A stretch of 64,000 nt of DNA from an uncultured Litoreibacter sp. (GTDB lineage: Bacteria; Pseudomonadota; Alphaproteobacteria; Rhodobacterales; Rhodobacteraceae). Below the pieces are notes generated by a model. That model was given only the letters and a program-made list of their open reading frames with translations, did not search any database and was not told the DNA's origin. The translations under genes were made by a program, and so were the position numbers. Position 1 is the first letter of the stretch, and every line of letters starts with the position of its first letter. The stretch spans positions 744,001 to 808,000 of the forward strand of contig CANLOU010000003.1 of assembly GCA_947492995.1 (NCBI GenBank), written 5' to 3'. This document shows, one piece after another, positions 34,945 through 43,895 of this stretch.

Positions 34945-36963
34945 TCAGCCGTCAAGGGCGGCGATTTTGGCGAGGATGCGGTCGCGGACGCGGGTGGCTT
35001 TGGCATGATTGAAGGACATGTGGTCGGGGTCGAAAATGGTGAGTGACGCATCGACATAGTTCAGCGCTGTCTGCAGATGCGGATGCGGGTTTTCGGTGGC
35101 TTTGTGATCGGCAATCGCTTCCTCCGCCAATGCGAGGTTTTCTTGTGTCATGGCCCAGTCCACCGGATGGTCCGCCCTGGTGCGGACGGTCAGCGCGTCG
35201 CGATAGGCGGTGACGGCCTCTGCCAGCAGGGCGGTGCCGTCCAGCCCGTCGGTGCGGGTGCCTTGGTCTTGGAGGGCATTGGCGAGGTTCTGTGTGGTAT
35301 CGGCCCAGTGCACTGGGTGGTCCGCTTTGGTGCGGACGGTCAGCGCGTCGCGATAGGCGGAGACGGCCTCTGCCAGCAGGGCGGTGCCGTCTGGCCCGTC
35401 GGTGCGGGTGCCTTGGTTTTTGAGGGCAATGGCCAGGTTCTGGGTGGTCGTGGCCCAGTGCACCGGATGGTCGGATTTGGTGCGGACGGTCAGCGCGTCG
35501 CGATAGGCGGTGACGGCCTCTGCCAGCAAAGCGGTGCCGTCTGGCCCGTCGGAGCGGATGCCTTGGGTTTGGAGGGCTTGGGCAAGGTTCTGTGTGGTCA
35601 TGGCCCAGTCCACTGGATGGTCCGCTTTGGTGAAGATGGTTAGTGCGTTGTGATAGGCGGAGACGGCCTCTGCCAGCAGGGCGGTGCCGTCCGGCCCGTC
35701 GGTACGGGTGCCTTGGGTTTGGAGGGTAGTGGCGAGGTTCTGGGTGGTCATGGCCCAGTCCACGGGGTGCTCCGCTTTGGTGCGGACGGTCAGCGCGTCG
35801 CGATAGGCGGTGACGGCCTCTACCAGCAGGGCGGTGCCGTCCGGTCCAGCCGTGCGGATGCCTTGGTTTTGGAGGGCAATGGCTTCTGCGTTCTTTGCTT
35901 CTGCCCATAGAAGAGAGCTTTCCGGCGTCAACGAGATAGCTGTGCGCAGCATGGCTTGGGAAAGGGCCAGCCCTGTCCCGCCGAAGCGCAGGCCATGCGC
36001 ATAGAAAAGATCTTCGTATTTCAGTCGTCTACGGGCTGGCTCAAGCGGGTCTAGGGTGGCGAAGCTATCTGCAACTGCGCTGAGAAGGTCGAAGGCGTCT
36101 GAAATACGACCTCGCAGGATCAGGATCTCGGCTTTTTGTTCGTCGAGTTCGGCGTTTGCTTCTAATGCGGGGCGGAGGGTCTCTTGCTTCACAATCTCGC
36201 GTGCGTCATCCAGCCGTTCCTCTGCCTCGTCCAGACGGAGGTCATTGATGAGCGCATCGACCTCGGCGCGTACATTCGCGAGGCGCGGCAGGGTTGGGGG
36301 CAGGTCTTCGCGGTCTTGCTTGAGCCGTGCGATATCTTCCGCCTTGGCTTGCAGGAACGACATGAGTTGGAAGTCGGTTGCGGTGTCGTCTGGCGCGTCG
36401 TCGAAAAACTGTGCCGCCTCGCGCAATTGAGCGCTTGATGATTGCGTCGGGTTGCTGAGCGTTGCTTTGAAGGCTTCCAACATTTCGCGGTAAAGCGCGG
36501 GCTGGAGGGCCGCGAAAAGCCCCGTGTCATTGCACGCCTTGGTCAGGAGGGGCTTATAGATGCGTTCAAAGGCATCCTGAATGTCGTCGCGCCGATAGTC
36601 CTTTTCTTCGGAGTTTTTAAATCTGGTGCGCAGGTTTCTAAGGATATCGCGCGGGTTCAGGCCACACTGAACGAATTCGTCCGGTTGGGACAGCGCATGG
36701 TCCAACATTTGCGGGAGAAGCTCACGTGCATCGATGGGCTTGTCATAGGCTTTGGTGGCGAGCAGCTCTTTGAAGTCGCGGTCAATTTGTTTTGCGAGTT
36801 TGGCAAGGCCGGGATGGTCGGTGAAGAATTTATTGCGCGCCTCTATCGCGGCGTCGAGCGAGAGCGCCGTTGCCGCGATCCCGCTGGGGTCCACGCAAAA
36901 CGCGATTGCTGAAACGACGAGCTTGCCGGTTTCGGCTTTTCCGAGAAATGTGTTCAGCACCAA
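34945..36963 (-). CDS. Protein with five 50-residue TPR-like repeats and unrecognised N-terminus (paralog 2)
   Basis: The protein has 672 residues. Five tandem 50-residue units (about 370-620), nearly the same as in the XRE-TPR protein at 27111, are followed by the same cap ending ILAKIAALDG. The first about 330 residues are different: a mildly hydrophobic start (GKLVVSAIAFCVDPSGIAATAL), then charged helices (FKELLATKAYDKPIDARELL; RLDEAEERLDDAREIVKQ). I recognise no domain. The domain swap on a shared sensor array suggests that two outputs read the same signal. Confidence 0.8.
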   Translation of the reverse strand: MVLNTFLGKAETGKLVVSAIAFCVDPSGIAATALSLDAAIEARNKFFTDHPGLAKLAKQIDRDFKELLATKAYDKPIDARELLPQMLDHALSQPDEFVQCGLNPRDILRNLRTRFKNSEEKDYRRDDIQDAFERIYKPLLTKACNDTGLFAALQPALYREMLEAFKATLSNPTQSSSAQLREAAQFFDDAPDDTATDFQLMSFLQAKAEDIARLKQDREDLPPTLPRLANVRAEVDALINDLRLDEAEERLDDAREIVKQETLRPALEANAELDEQKAEILILRGRISDAFDLLSAVADSFATLDPLEPARRRLKYEDLFYAHGLRFGGTGLALSQAMLRTAISLTPESSLLWAEAKNAEAIALQNQGIRTAGPDGTALLVEAVTAYRDALTVRTKAEHPVDWAMTTQNLATTLQTQGTRTDGPDGTALLAEAVSAYHNALTIFTKADHPVDWAMTTQNLAQALQTQGIRSDGPDGTALLAEAVTAYRDALTVRTKSDHPVHWATTTQNLAIALKNQGTRTDGPDGTALLAEAVSAYRDALTVRTKADHPVHWADTTQNLANALQDQGTRTDGLDGTALLAEAVTAYRDALTVRTRADHPVDWAMTQENLALAEEAIADHKATENPHPHLQTALNYVDASLTIFDPDHMSFNHAKATRVRDRILAKIAALDG
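35131..35880 (-). repeat. 150-bp tandem repeat array inside TPR paralog 2
   Basis: Five 150-bp units with the block CAGGGCGGTGCCGTCC (or a one- to two-base variant) at about 35226, 35376, 35526, 35676 and 35826. They are highly similar to the array at 27300-28050 and in the same orientation, 7.8 kb away. Confidence 0.85.
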
Positions 36964-37045
36964 TGCGACCTTTCAACAATTTGGAAAGGTTATGGGCGGA
37001 TGTGAAGGGTGTCTAGATGGTCTTGAGTGGCATTGTTTTGTGTGT

Positions 37046-37158
37046 GGGATGGGCTGGACGACGCGCGGCTGCGCCGACGCCCCGCCCGCCATCCCGTTTG
37101 GGGTAATGTGGAGAGGTGGTGCCGCTCTCGGCGCGTTTTCGGATAGGGAAAACACGCC
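37046..37158. repeat. Two-hairpin intergenic repeat, copy 2
   Basis: A 50-bp GGGATGG...CCATCCC block is followed by the hairpin GGCG-c-GTTTTC/GAAAAC-a-CGCC (37130-37158). Relative to copy 1, GGTG/CACC has become GGCG/CGCC, which keeps pairing. It lies 27 bp past the gatB stop. Confidence 0.75.
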
Positions 37159-37184
37159 TGCCGCGCACTCAATCCCGAAGCCGT

Positions 37185-38699
37185 TTATGAGTTTAGTTTC
37201 TTTGAAACTAACTCATTGACGGCTTTGGGATTGGCTTTCCCCCCAGTCGCCTTCATCACCTGGCCTACAAACCAGCCCGCCAGCTTGGGGTTTTCCTTGG
37301 CCTTGGCGACTTGGTCGGGGTTATCGGCGATGATCTGATCCACAGCAGCCTCGATCGCGCCGGTATCTGTGACCTGCTTCATGCCACGCGCTTCGACGAT
37401 CTCGGCGGGGTCGCCGCCCTCAGAGTAGACGATCTCGAACAGGTCCTTGGCGATCTTGCCGGAGATGGCGTCTGAGGTAATCAGGTCGATGATTCCGCCC
37501 AGCTGCGCGGGGGTGACGGGGCTGTCCGTGATGGCTTTGTCGTCGTCTTTTTTGAGGCGACCAAAGAGTTCGTTGATGACCCAGTTGGCGGCAAGTTTGC
37601 CGTCGCGGCCGTCAGCCACCTGTTCGAAATAGGCAGCGTTGGTGGTGTCGGCTGTCAAAACGCTGGCGTCATATTCGGACAGGCCAAAATCGCCCATGAA
37701 GCGCGCGCGCTTGGCGTCGGGCAGTTCGGGCAGACCCTTGGCGATGTCGTCGACCCAATCCTGTTCGATCTCCAACGGCAGCAGGTCGGGGCAGGGGAAG
37801 TAGCGGTAGTCGTGGGCTTCTTCCTTGGACCGCATGGAGCGGGTTTCGCCCTTGTCGGGGTCATAAAGGCGGGTTTCCTGATCGACCGTGCCGCCTGCTT
37901 CCACGATGGCGATTTGGCGCTTGGCCTCGACCTCGATGGCTTGTTGGATGAAGCGCAGCGAGTTCATGTTCTTGATCTCGCACCGCGTGCCGAGATGGGA
38001 GAAATCCTGCGTCTCCTGATATTTTTCATAGGCGCCGGGCAGGCAGATGGAGACGTTCACATCGGCCCGCAGGTTGCCGTTTTGCATGTTGCCGTCGCAG
38101 GTGCCCAGGTAGCGCATGATCTGGCGCAGCTTGGAGACATAGGCGGCGGCCTCTTCGGGGCCGCGGATGTCGGGGCGGGAGACGATCTCCATCAGGGCGA
38201 CGCCGGTGCGGTTGAGGTCCACGAAGGACATGGTCGGGTCCATGTCGTGGATGGATTTGCCCGCGTCTTGTTCAAGGTGGATGCGTTCAATGCGGACGGT
38301 GCGGGCGATGCCCGGCTCCATGTCCACATGCACCTCTCCCTCGCCCACGATGGGGTGGTAGAGCTGGCTGATTTGGTAGCCCTGGGGCAGGTCGGGGTAG
38401 AAGTAGTTTTTGCGGTCAAAGGCGGAATAGAGGTTGATGTCGGCCTTCAGGCCCAGCCCCGTGCGCACGGCTTGGGCCACGCATTCCTCGTTGATGACGG
38501 GCAGCATGCCGGGCATGCCCGCGTCCACGAAAGCCACGTTGGAATTGGGTTCGGCGCCAAATTGGGTGGAGGCGCCGGAGAACAGCTTGGCGTTGGTGGC
38601 GACCTGCGCGTGGACCTCCAGGCCGATGACCAGTTCCCAGTCATGCTTTGCGCCTGCGATCACTTTGGGTTTCGGGGTCTCGTAGGTGAGGTCCAGCAT
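37185..38699 (-). CDS. gatB: Aspartyl/glutamyl-tRNA(Asn/Gln) amidotransferase subunit B
   Basis: Amidates Glu-tRNA(Gln) or Asp-tRNA(Asn) together with GatA and GatC. It has the GatB signature [12 protein letters not shown] near residue 20, [22 protein letters not shown], and the C-terminal YqeY-like tail domain (about 355-504). The 504-residue length is normal. gatA and gatC are not adjacent here. The last codons form a near-perfect hairpin (37187-37216), and a two-hairpin repeat follows. Confidence 0.97.
   Translation of the reverse strand: MLDLTYETPKPKVIAGAKHDWELVIGLEVHAQVATNAKLFSGASTQFGAEPNSNVAFVDAGMPGMLPVINEECVAQAVRTGLGLKADINLYSAFDRKNYFYPDLPQGYQISQLYHPIVGEGEVHVDMEPGIARTVRIERIHLEQDAGKSIHDMDPTMSFVDLNRTGVALMEIVSRPDIRGPEEAAAYVSKLRQIMRYLGTCDGNMQNGNLRADVNVSICLPGAYEKYQETQDFSHLGTRCEIKNMNSLRFIQQAIEVEAKRQIAIVEAGGTVDQETRLYDPDKGETRSMRSKEEAHDYRYFPCPDLLPLEIEQDWVDDIAKGLPELPDAKRARFMGDFGLSEYDASVLTADTTNAAYFEQVADGRDGKLAANWVINELFGRLKKDDDKAITDSPVTPAQLGGIIDLITSDAISGKIAKDLFEIVYSEGGDPAEIVEARGMKQVTDTGAIEAAVDQIIADNPDQVAKAKENPKLAGWFVGQVMKATGGKANPKAVNELVSKKLNS
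37187..37216. other. Hairpin over the gatB 3' end
   Basis: ATGAGTTTAGTTTC-TTT-GAAACTAACTCAT pairs over 13 bp with one bulged base. It covers the last codons and first stop base of gatB. No T-run follows on either strand, so a role in mRNA stability is more likely than termination. Confidence 0.5.
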
Positions 38700-38763
38700 G
38701 GGGTGTGCTCCGTCGCGTGTGTAACAGCCTGCTTGTATGGGAGCGCTGGGGGGCGGGCAAGCG

Positions 38764-39351
38764 CTATCCGGTCAGCTTGTAAAGGTCGTAGCCAATGTCG
38801 CCGGTCCACCGCCATGCGGCCAGCAGGGGTTGGTCATGGGTGACGCTGGCATGTGGCGCCATGGACGGGTGGAAGATGATGTCGCCTGTTTTGCGGGGGG
38901 TGGTGGTGTCGAAGCAGCGCCAGTCAGCCGCGCCCGCGACCATGATGAAGGTCTCCTCCGCGGCATGAACCCGCGTGACATAGTCGAGGCCGGCCTGCTG
39001 GAAGAAGAACCCGACGCGCAGGTGGTCGCAGGGCAGCATCGCGTTGCGACCAATGATTTCGGTGGTCAGCATGTGGCGGGCGATGTCTTCGCGGATGCGC
39101 CCATCGGCGAGGCCGGAATAGTGCCAGTCGAGGCTGAGGATCGTGTCCTTCAGCGCGGCGGCTTGCGGGTTTGGCGCGTGCTCAAAGACCTGCGCCAGCG
39201 CCGAGGTGTCAACGGGCGGCTCAAGGTTGACAAGGGGCGGGTTGGTTGCCGCGATTTCTGTCAGCGCCTTGGCGGCGGCGTCACCGCCGGGGCGGTTTTC
39301 GGCGGCAAAGAGTGTGGATAAAAAGGTCAGCAACGCGGACATATCAGCCAT
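38764..39351 (-). CDS. DMSP-lyase (DddQ/DddL)-like cupin protein
   Basis: The protein has 195 residues. The cupin core [17 protein letters not shown]...[15 protein letters not shown] matches the DMSP lyase family in spacing: Y124, H129, E133 and H167 here fall where DddQ has (from memory) Y120, H125, E129 and H163. DddQ H123 is R127 and DddQ Y131 is F135. The family cleaves dimethylsulfoniopropionate to DMS and acrylate. The two changes leave activity doubtful. It stands alone between gatB and a transglycosylase, with no acrylate-metabolism genes beside it. Confidence 0.72.
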   Translation of the reverse strand: MADMSALLTFLSTLFAAENRPGGDAAAKALTEIAATNPPLVNLEPPVDTSALAQVFEHAPNPQAAALKDTILSLDWHYSGLADGRIREDIARHMLTTEIIGRNAMLPCDHLRVGFFFQQAGLDYVTRVHAAEETFIMVAGAADWRCFDTTTPRKTGDIIFHPSMAPHASVTHDQPLLAAWRWTGDIGYDLYKLTG

Positions 39352-39488
39352 GGGGGCCTCCCGGATTGGTGCTTGATATGAGGCGAGTTAAGGCCAAGAC
39401 GGCGGGTTGTTGCGCGTCTGGAAACGACACAGGTAGATTTTCGACAAATTTGTTGTCAGGCCCAGCCTGATCTGTTTTTTTGCCCGCC

Positions 39489-40277
39489 ATGCGCTGCCAC
39501 GCTCTTCTTTTTGCTGCCCTTTTTGCGGCTGCCCCCGTGTTCGGGGAAGGATCCTCGACCACCCTGTCGAGTGCGCCTGACGTCGTTGTTCTGACCCCCG
39601 GGCCAGACGCGGTGCGTCCGGTGCCGCGCCCGGATTATCTGCCGCGCGCGCGGTGGGATTTTCGGTCCGACGGCCATCTTTGGACCCGCGCCACCATGTC
39701 AGCGCTGCAGGGGCATGGGCGTCCGCTGATTGAACTGGTGCCCGCCGACATTGCGGATTGGTGCCCTGCTTACCCCGAGAACGGCCCTGAGAAGCGGGCC
39801 GCGTTTTGGAACGGGTTCATTTCGGCCTTGGTCAAGCATGAAAGCACCTACAAGCCCCGCGCCGTGGGGGGAGGCGGCAAATGGTATGGGTTGACCCAGA
39901 TCCTGCCGGCCACGGCGCGGGGCTACAAATGCCGGGTTGGCACCGGCGCGGCGCTGAAACACGGGCCGTCAAACCTGAGCTGCGCCGTGCGCATCATGGC
40001 GTTCACCGTGAACCGCGACGGGGTTGTGGCCAAGAAGAACGGGCGGCTGGCGGGGGTTTCTGCCGATTGGGGCCCTATGCACAGCCGCAAGAAGCGCGCC
40101 GATATGGCGGCCTATACCAAGCGGCAGAAATACTGCCGCTTGTTGTCCTCGGTGAAACCGATCCCGCGGCCAGCGTCGATTGAAGCGATGCGGCCTTTGG
40201 TGGACCGGTTGAGCGGTATTAAGCCAGTGGAACGGCCCGCACGTGCGCGGGTGGCGCTGATTTCGGCATCTGACTAG
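39489..40277 (+). CDS. Lytic transglycosylase-like (SLT domain) secreted protein
   Basis: The protein has 262 residues from the ATG at 39489; the ORF-track start is an upstream TTG. MRCHALLFAALFAAAPVFGEG is a signal peptide. FISALVKHESTYKPRAVG...WYGLTQILPATARGYKC is the SLT/goose-lysozyme core, with Glu at KHES as the likely acid and GLTQ-P-TA as the conserved second motif. It would cleave glycan strands in the periplasm. Cysteines at WCPAY, YKCRV, LSCAV and YCRLL may form disulfides. It converges with the next gene. Confidence 0.82.
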   Translation: MRCHALLFAALFAAAPVFGEGSSTTLSSAPDVVVLTPGPDAVRPVPRPDYLPRARWDFRSDGHLWTRATMSALQGHGRPLIELVPADIADWCPAYPENGPEKRAAFWNGFISALVKHESTYKPRAVGGGGKWYGLTQILPATARGYKCRVGTGAALKHGPSNLSCAVRIMAFTVNRDGVVAKKNGRLAGVSADWGPMHSRKKRADMAAYTKRQKYCRLLSSVKPIPRPASIEAMRPLVDRLSGIKPVERPARARVALISASD

Positions 40278-40283
40278 CTTCGT

Positions 40284-41543
40284 CTAGGCCGATGGGTCGG
40301 ACACTGTGACGCCGTCGGGGGTAACGCTGACAATCGCGCCAACTTCCAGTTCATTTTGATACGCTGGTGCCAGGGCTTTTAGGAATGACCGCACTCCTGT
40401 AGGCCACGCCCGCTGGCAATAGGCGCGGACATGCTTGCGCATCAGCGGGGCCAAGCCCGCCTTGATCTCCTGCATGGCCTTATCGTCCTTATTCGGGAAG
40501 AGCCCTGAGAACGCGCCTTCAGGTACGGCTCCGCGATTGGCATCGTAGAAGAGCCGCAAAGTGGTCAGCGGATCGGAGCCCGTCCGGTCCAGCAACGTGT
40601 CCAGCCCGTTGAGATAGCGGGGGACATCTACATGATGCGCTATGTCTTCTTGGTGGGTCAGCCCGTGTGATATGACCAGAAAATAGGCGGCATCGCCCAT
40701 CTCGACGTCAAGCCGGGTGGCCAGCCGGTCGGCCTCGGAGGCCAAAAATTCTGCATCGCCAAACCACCGGTCGAGGCAATGAAACGCGTGCCTGCGGTAT
40801 GCGCGCGGGTCGGTTGGATCGAGATCGACCCAGTCATCTATCGTGTCTTGCAGCCGGTCCGCCCCATTTTCTAGTCCGATATTAAGCAGGTACTGCACCT
40901 CCGCCAAGAACGGGGAGTTGTAAGCCACCGGATCAAAGCGCGTCACCAAATTGCGCGCCTCCGCGTAGTGTTCATTCATGGTCGCCCATTCACCAGCGGC
41001 CACAGTGTTGGCGGCGTCACTGCCGCGCGCGGCCCAACCACAATCGAGATGTAATCGGCCTAGAAACGCCGCCAATGCATAGTTGTCAGGGTCCCCGTCT
41101 AGCGTGGCTTTGAGTGTGGCCATCACGGCAACTGGGATACCGAATGCATATTCCTCGTTGCAATAAAGCGGTGCTTCGTAGAACTCGCAGATCGTCCAGC
41201 GCAGTTGATCGAGCACCACATTTAGATGGCGTTCTCCATCCGTGAAGGCCGGCCGAGATTGGTCAAGCTCTTCGATCCAAGCGGCGATTGCGGTCCAGTC
41301 CTGCGCTTCCGCCAAGGCTTTCGCGCGGTCTTGAAGGGCATCCACCGCCGCTTCACGTGCTTGGGGCGTGATGTCTTCGACGACCAGATGCTTCAAAAGA
41401 TAGTCGTCGGTAAAGAGCGTGTTGCGCTTGCTTGTCATGTGGCGCGCAATCGCGCCGGGGAGCCGGCCGGCCATGACCAGGCCAACGAGCGGTAGGGCAG
41501 CCAGACCGAGGGCCATCATCGGAAAAGTGCGCAATGCGGGCAT
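40284..41543 (-). CDS. Membrane-anchored helical protein of unknown function
   Basis: The protein has 419 residues, with AAGGAG before the ATG. The N-terminal FPMMALGLAALPLVGLVMAG is one membrane segment or an uncleaved signal. The rest is helical and Asp/Ala-rich, with TPR-like spacing (DNYALAAFLGRLHLDCGW; DPTDPRAYRRHAFHCLDRWFGDAEFL) and ends with a short beta piece. I recognise no catalytic motif. It is a single gene facing the transglycosylase. Confidence 0.75.
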   Translation of the reverse strand: MPALRTFPMMALGLAALPLVGLVMAGRLPGAIARHMTSKRNTLFTDDYLLKHLVVEDITPQAREAAVDALQDRAKALAEAQDWTAIAAWIEELDQSRPAFTDGERHLNVVLDQLRWTICEFYEAPLYCNEEYAFGIPVAVMATLKATLDGDPDNYALAAFLGRLHLDCGWAARGSDAANTVAAGEWATMNEHYAEARNLVTRFDPVAYNSPFLAEVQYLLNIGLENGADRLQDTIDDWVDLDPTDPRAYRRHAFHCLDRWFGDAEFLASEADRLATRLDVEMGDAAYFLVISHGLTHQEDIAHHVDVPRYLNGLDTLLDRTGSDPLTTLRLFYDANRGAVPEGAFSGLFPNKDDKAMQEIKAGLAPLMRKHVRAYCQRAWPTGVRSFLKALAPAYQNELEVGAIVSVTPDGVTVSDPSA

Positions 41544-41623
41544 GAAATGCTCCTTGTTAAATCAAGGGCATGGTGATCATGGATTTTGGCTATGTCGTGG
41601 CAGGTCTTGGGCGTTCTTTGGGT

Positions 41624-42376
41624 TTACCGCCCGCCTGAAACATCAACGGAGGTGCCGGTGATGTAGCTGGCCCCTTCGCCAAGCAGGAAAAGGATGGCGT
41701 GGGCGCATTCCTCGGCGTCGCCGGGGCGTTTCATGGGCACTTGGTCTGCGAGGTCATCGCAGCGGTCGGGCAAGCCGCCCTTGGCGTGGATGGCGGTCTC
41801 GATCAGGCCGGGGCGGATGGCCACGACGCGGATGCCTTCAGGCGCGACCTCGTCGCTGAGACCTTTGGTGAAGATGTCGATGCCGGCCTTCGTGGCGGCG
41901 TAGTCCACATATTGCCCGCCCGAGCCCAGCCGCGCGGCGGCGGAGCCGGTGTTGACGATGACGCCGCCATCGCCGCCATAGGCGGTCGACATGCGCAGCA
42001 CGGCTTCCTTGGCGACCAGCATCGGCGCGATGAGGTTCACGTCGACCATGCGGCGGAGCCGGTCATAGGACATCTCGTCCACGCGTTGAGGCTTGTCGAC
42101 GATCCCCGCATTGTTGACCAATGCGTCGAGCTGCGGGAAGGCGGCGTCGAATTCGGTGAAGATGCGCGTCACGTCTTCGGGGTTGGCCAGGTCGCCTTGC
42201 AGCAGGTGGGTGATGGCGCCTTCTTGTTCACACATCTGGGCCACCAACTGGGCGCCTTTCAAATCGGAGTTGTAGTGGATGCCCACGTCGTAGCCATGTT
42301 TGGACGCAAGAACGGCGGTGGCCGCCCCGATGCCGGAGGAGGCCCCGGTGATGAGGATTGATTTCTTGCGTGCCAT
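41624..42376 (-). CDS. SDR-family oxidoreductase
   Basis: A short-chain dehydrogenase of 250 residues. The cofactor motif TGASSGIG is at 10-17, NNAG at 88-91, and the catalytic set is S145, Y159 and K163 (YAATK). The C-terminal SYITGTSVDVSGGR is the classical SDR ending. The substrate cannot be told. It follows the TerB-like membrane gene by 12 bp, so the two form an operon. Confidence 0.93.
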   Translation of the reverse strand: MARKKSILITGASSGIGAATAVLASKHGYDVGIHYNSDLKGAQLVAQMCEQEGAITHLLQGDLANPEDVTRIFTEFDAAFPQLDALVNNAGIVDKPQRVDEMSYDRLRRMVDVNLIAPMLVAKEAVLRMSTAYGGDGGVIVNTGSAAARLGSGGQYVDYAATKAGIDIFTKGLSDEVAPEGIRVVAIRPGLIETAIHAKGGLPDRCDDLADQVPMKRPGDAEECAHAILFLLGEGASYITGTSVDVSGGR

Positions 42377-42388
42377 ATCTGCGGTGCC

Positions 42389-42919
42389 TCAGCTGATTTT
42401 GAATGCGGTCTGGATGTCTTCGAGCGCGGAGTGTTGTTTGGAGTTCATCGGGCCTTCGGCCTCGTTCAGGATCGTCTTCAGAATGGACATCAGCGGCGTG
42501 AAGGACCCCGCTTTGTCGAGCTTGTAGAGCTTGCGCGCCATGCGGTCGATGCCTTCCTGCGCGCCGTTGCATTGGGTCATCATCCAGCGGCCCAGCACCG
42601 CGATCTCGGCGGCGTCTTTGACGTTGAGGCCCAGCTCGGATTGTAGGCCGCGGATCATCGCGTCCTTTTCCTCCTGCGTCGGGTAGTCGTCGAGCTCAAG
42701 AAAGGACACCACGATGCCGGCGATGGCGATGTTGGGGTCCTCGATGTCCTCGACCGGGTGGCGGTTGTGGTTGCGGCGGAACCCGAAGCGGCGGGCGGCG
42801 GCGCGGATGTCGTTGGCAACGTCGAGAATTTCATGGGCGGTGTCGGCGGCGTTGCGCGCGCGCCAGACCCAGACGCCGATGGCGGTGATCGCGCCGAGGA
42901 TGGTGAGAAGAAGGGGCAT
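42389..42919 (-). CDS. Membrane protein with TerB-like domain
   Basis: The protein has 176 residues from MPLLLTILGAITAIGVWVW (42919), an N-terminal membrane helix. The ORF-track start at 43012 would add a polar stretch before it. The cytosolic part is helical (DPNIAIAGIVVSFLELDDYPTQEEKDAMIRGLQSEL...DAAEIAVLGRWMM) and recalls the tellurite-resistance TerB fold. That is a pattern call only. It is probably co-transcribed with the SDR gene. Confidence 0.65.
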   Translation of the reverse strand: MPLLLTILGAITAIGVWVWRARNAADTAHEILDVANDIRAAARRFGFRRNHNRHPVEDIEDPNIAIAGIVVSFLELDDYPTQEEKDAMIRGLQSELGLNVKDAAEIAVLGRWMMTQCNGAQEGIDRMARKLYKLDKAGSFTPLMSILKTILNEAEGPMNSKQHSALEDIQTAFKIS

Positions 42920-43004
42920 CGCTAAGAACTCGCTTGGTTTGACTGGGCTTAAACAGGTCGAGTTTGGCGGATTTATGGCGGTCAGGGCAAGTTTTTTAGC
43001 AGAG

Positions 43005-43018
43005 CGACGCATGCGTCG
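43005..43018. repeat. 14-bp palindrome CGACGCATGCGTCG, copy 2
   Basis: Identical to 9194-9207 and again followed by ATTGGC. Here it is 86 bp upstream of the TerB-like gene start, in the spacer shared with the end of the phosphodiesterase gene. Confidence 0.7.
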
Positions 43019-43071
43019 GATTGGCTAAGCCTTTGAAATTGCAAGGATTGGCCTGCGTTGTTAGGGAAATA

Positions 43072-43884
43072 TTAATTTGGTGTCGTGGGTGGGTGAGATG
43101 TTCCGGTCTCGTAGGGGCAGATCTGTTCCATCTGCAGGGTTACGTCCGCTCCCTGCAGCGAGAGCACGCCCAGGGCGGGGGCCTCGGCGGCGGGCGCAAA
43201 GCTGGACCAGTCCCAATCGGGGACCGGCGGAGGGGCCTGATAGAGCACCGAGCGCATGGTCGAAAACCCGATGCCGCGGATCACGCCGGTGATCGGGCGG
43301 TGGACATGACCGATGCACAGATACCTCACGCATTCATAGCGGGCCACGAGGTCGAGCAGGCTCTCGCCGTCTTCCATCCGGTCGCTGTCCTGCATGGGCA
43401 ATCCCAAGGCCATGGGCGGGTGGTGCATAACGAGCGTGACGGGCGTGTCGCCCGCGTCGCGGAGGGTCTTGTCCAACCAAGCACGGCGGGACGGGCACAT
43501 CTCCCCCGCATCCGCGCCTGCTTTGAGCGTGTCTAGGCAGACCAGCAGCCCGCCCTCCACGGCCACCTGATATTGGATGAAATCAGCCATGCAGGTGGCG
43601 GGCAGGGGCAGCGTTTCGCGCAACAGCGCGCGGTTGTCATGGTTGCCGACCATGGGCAGAACGGGGACGCAGAGCGTCGCCAAGATGGCTTGCAACGCCT
43701 GATAATCCGCGCGGGTGCCGCGATTGACCATGTCGCCTGAAATGACGCAGGCCTGCGCGTCGCTGTGGTGGGTGTTGACGTGATCCACCGCAGCCTGCAG
43801 CCGGACGCGTGGGTCGTGGCCCAGCACATCGCCTTGATGGGTGAAATGCGGGTCGGACATCCAGATGATTTTGGGTGACGTCAT
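43072..43884 (-). CDS. Calcineurin-like metallophosphoesterase (CpdA-type)
   Basis: The dinuclear metal motifs are all present: SDPHF (D11, H13), SGDMVNRG, GNHDN, VMHHPPM and GHVH. The order and about 270-residue length fit class III cyclic-nucleotide phosphodiesterases related to CpdA. cAMP hydrolysis is therefore the likely but unproven reaction. I use the ATG at 43884 because GAAGG lies 8 bases upstream; the ATG at 43899 overlaps the preceding small ORF by 4 bp and is the alternative. Confidence 0.85.
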   Translation of the reverse strand: MTSPKIIWMSDPHFTHQGDVLGHDPRVRLQAAVDHVNTHHSDAQACVISGDMVNRGTRADYQALQAILATLCVPVLPMVGNHDNRALLRETLPLPATCMADFIQYQVAVEGGLLVCLDTLKAGADAGEMCPSRRAWLDKTLRDAGDTPVTLVMHHPPMALGLPMQDSDRMEDGESLLDLVARYECVRYLCIGHVHRPITGVIRGIGFSTMRSVLYQAPPPVPDWDWSSFAPAAEAPALGVLSLQGADVTLQMEQICPYETGTSHPPTTPN

Positions 43885-43895
43885 TTTGGCGGCCT

